Made by a program: the position numbers and the translations under genes. From Clostridia bacterium (lineage in GTDB: Bacteria; Bacillota_A; Clostridia; Christensenellales; CAG-138), in NCBI GenBank assembly GCA_017553815.1, contig JAFZJT010000278.1:1-7381 (forward strand): 7,381 bases of DNA, in the 5' to 3' direction. The notes beneath the pieces were generated by a model that saw only the letters and a list, made by a program, of their open reading frames with translations, searched no databases and was not told the DNA's origin. Position 1 is the stretch's first letter. Every line of letters begins with the position of its first letter. Positions 6,508 to 7,381 of this stretch are shown here, piece by piece.

Positions 6508-7136
6508 AACTCATAGATATGCAGGTAACAGGCTATCTCGATATTCTCGCATCCGATGCACCCGCCCCCGGCGGCGGAAGCGCGGCGGCTCTCTGCGGCG
6601 CACAGGGCGCGGGTCTTGTGGCGATGGTCGGCGGGCAGACCGTAAGCAAGGCTCGCTTTGCCGAGCATCACGAGATCGCGCAGAAGGCGATCGACGGCTG
6701 TATGCCCATCTATTCCGCGCTCACCGCACAGGTGGATAAGGATACCGATGCCTACAACCTCGTTGCCGCGGCGTTCAAGATGCCCAAGGAGACCGATGAG
6801 GAGAAGGCAGCCCGCCGCAAGGCTATCGCGGATGCGACCCTCGTTGCGACCGAAGTGCCGTTTGAGACACTGCGCCTCGCGGTCGAAGCGCTCGAACATG
6901 CGGAGTCCATCATCGGGCATTACAACACCAACTGCGCGAGCGACCTCGGCGTTGGCAGTATGAACCTTCACACCTGCGCGCATGGCGCATGGCTGAACGT
7001 GCTTATCAACCTCGGCGGCGTTAAGGACGAAGCCAAAGCCGCGCATTTCAGCGAGGAAGGCAAGCGCCTTATCGAAAAGGCGGACGCGCTCAATGCAAAG
7101 ATCATGGAAACCGTGAATAAGGATATCATGGGCTGA
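6504..7136 (+). CDS. fchA: formimidoyltetrahydrofolate cyclodeaminase
   Basis: FchA converts 5-formimino-THF to 5,10-methenyl-THF and ammonia, feeding the one-carbon pool. The predicted protein has 210 residues, the normal size for the stand-alone form, and belongs to the all-helical cyclodeaminase family (the C-terminal domain of vertebrate FTCD). Visible hallmarks are APAPGGGSAAAL (19-30), the acidic QVDKDTDAYN segment (76-85) followed by FKMPKETDEEKAAR, and NCASDLGVGS (143-152). The C-terminal helix (GKRLIEKADALNAKIMETV) is charged and complete. The ATG overlaps the hutI stop as ATGA (6504-6507), and AAGGA at 6491-6495 sits eight bases upstream. A longer reading from 6420 in this frame would overlap hutI by 88 bases and is not the real start. 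With ftcD it replaces the fused eukaryotic FTCD and completes the pathway. Confidence 0.96.
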   Translation: MKLIDMQVTGYLDILASDAPAPGGGSAAALCGAQGAGLVAMVGGQTVSKARFAEHHEIAQKAIDGCMPIYSALTAQVDKDTDAYNLVAAAFKMPKETDEEKAARRKAIADATLVATEVPFETLRLAVEALEHAESIIGHYNTNCASDLGVGSMNLHTCAHGAWLNVLINLGGVKDEAKAAHFSEEGKRLIEKADALNAKIMETVNKDIMG

Positions 7137-7148
7137 AAATGAATGATT

Positions 7149-7178
7149 ATCCCGGCTTGCCAAAGAGTGAGCCGGGAT
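7149..7178 (+). terminator. probable hut operon terminator or intergenic hairpin
   Basis: ATCCCGGCT (7149-7157) pairs with AGCCGGGAT (7170-7178), a nine-pair GC-rich stem with a 12-nt loop that may close further through T-G, G-T and C-G pairs. ATTATTT (7177-7183) overlaps and follows the stem, an imperfect U-run. It starts 13 bases after the fchA stop and ends seven bases before the AAGGAG of the next gene, so it could end the hut transcript, attenuate into the methyltransferase gene, or be mRNA-stabilising. Confidence 0.55.
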
Positions 7179-7185
7179 TATTTGA

Positions 7186-7201
7186 AAAGGAGAAAAAATT
7201 G
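7186..7201 (+). promoter_or_regulatory. strong ribosome-binding site and TTG start of the methyltransferase
   Basis: AAAGGAG (7186-7192) lies six bases before TTG (7199-7201). This decides the start over an in-frame ATG at 7139, which has only a distant AAGGA 15 bases upstream and would place the 7149-7178 hairpin inside the coding region. Confidence 0.7.
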
Positions 7202-7381
7202 AACAAGGAACAGCTTAGAGAACTTTGGAAAAAGGAAGAGGAAACAGCGCATATCCACGGCTGGGATTTTTCCCATATCCACGGCAGATACGATGAGGAA
7301 GAGGACTTGCCTTGGGATTTTCTTGCCGTAATCAAGAAGCATCTCACGCCCGAAATGAAGCTTTTGGATCTGGACACGGGC
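7199..7381 (+). CDS. class I SAM-dependent methyltransferase, 5' part only
   Basis: Sixty-one codons are visible before the window ends. The sequence HIHGWDFSHIHGRY (18-31), then LPWDF (37-41), then LLDLDTG (55-61) matches the N-terminus of a family of small-molecule methyltransferases found in Firmicutes. LLDLDTG is the beginning of motif I, the glycine-rich SAM-binding loop, and Asp57 is its conserved acidic residue. The rest of the Rossmann fold lies outside, so the substrate is unknown. It begins 62 bases after fchA, beyond a hairpin, and its base composition is lower in GC than the hut genes (about 45% in a sampled 60 bases). It is probably a separate unit with no role in histidine breakdown, though read-through expression is possible. 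An alternative ATG at 7139 would add 20 residues. Confidence 0.82.
   Translation, partial: MNKEQLRELWKKEEETAHIHGWDFSHIHGRYDEEEDLPWDFLAVIKKHLTPEMKLLDLDTG

Noticed and set aside
1..7381. CRISPR array, tRNA/rRNA gene, insertion sequence or defence system
   Set aside because: There are no regularly spaced repeats, no tRNA-like cloverleaf, no transposase and no terminal inverted repeats. The window is fully accounted for by metabolic genes.

Overview
This window carries an almost textbook histidine-degradation (hut) operon on the + strand, flanked by two unrelated partial genes. Gram-positive-style signals (strong AGGAGG/GGAGG ribosome-binding sites, a TTG start, a consensus sigma-A promoter), the clostridial style of the proteins, and the use of separate FtcD and FchA enzymes suggest a Clostridia-like Firmicute, plausibly a gut anaerobe. 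That assignment is inference. The hut genes are GC-rich (about 62% in a sampled 60-base line), while the flanking genes are nearer 45-48%.

Layout. Positions 1-491 (minus strand) hold a GNAT N-acetyltransferase that lacks only its last residues. Positions 492-688 are a divergent control region. It contains a near-consensus promoter reading right (TTGACT, 17 bp, TATAAT), a weaker one reading left, an 18-bp near-repeat of the -10 region lying about 41 bp upstream, and two small dyads. Positions 689-7136 are five tightly packed genes: hutH (histidine ammonia-lyase), hutU (long-form urocanase), ftcD (glutamate formiminotransferase), hutI (imidazolonepropionase) and fchA (formimino-THF cyclodeaminase). 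A hairpin at 7149-7178 then precedes a class I SAM-dependent methyltransferase (7199 onward, TTG start), which is cut by the window end.

How the genes work together. HutH deaminates histidine to urocanate, HutU hydrates it to imidazolonepropionate, and HutI opens the ring to N-formiminoglutamate. FtcD moves the formimino group to tetrahydrofolate and releases glutamate, and FchA converts 5-formimino-THF to 5,10-methenyl-THF plus ammonia. The route from histidine to glutamate, ammonia and a one-carbon folate unit is therefore complete. All key catalytic residues I checked are present, except a Cys-to-Leu change in urocanase that appears typical of its long subfamily. No histidine transporter or hut regulator lies in the window.

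I see no undescribed multi-gene system. What deserves a second look is mainly regulatory: the repeated -10 motif, the leader dyads, the hutH-hutU hairpin, a 10-bp tandem duplication at the ftcD/hutI junction where hutI lacks a ribosome-binding site, and the hairpin with two in-frame start choices before the methyltransferase.
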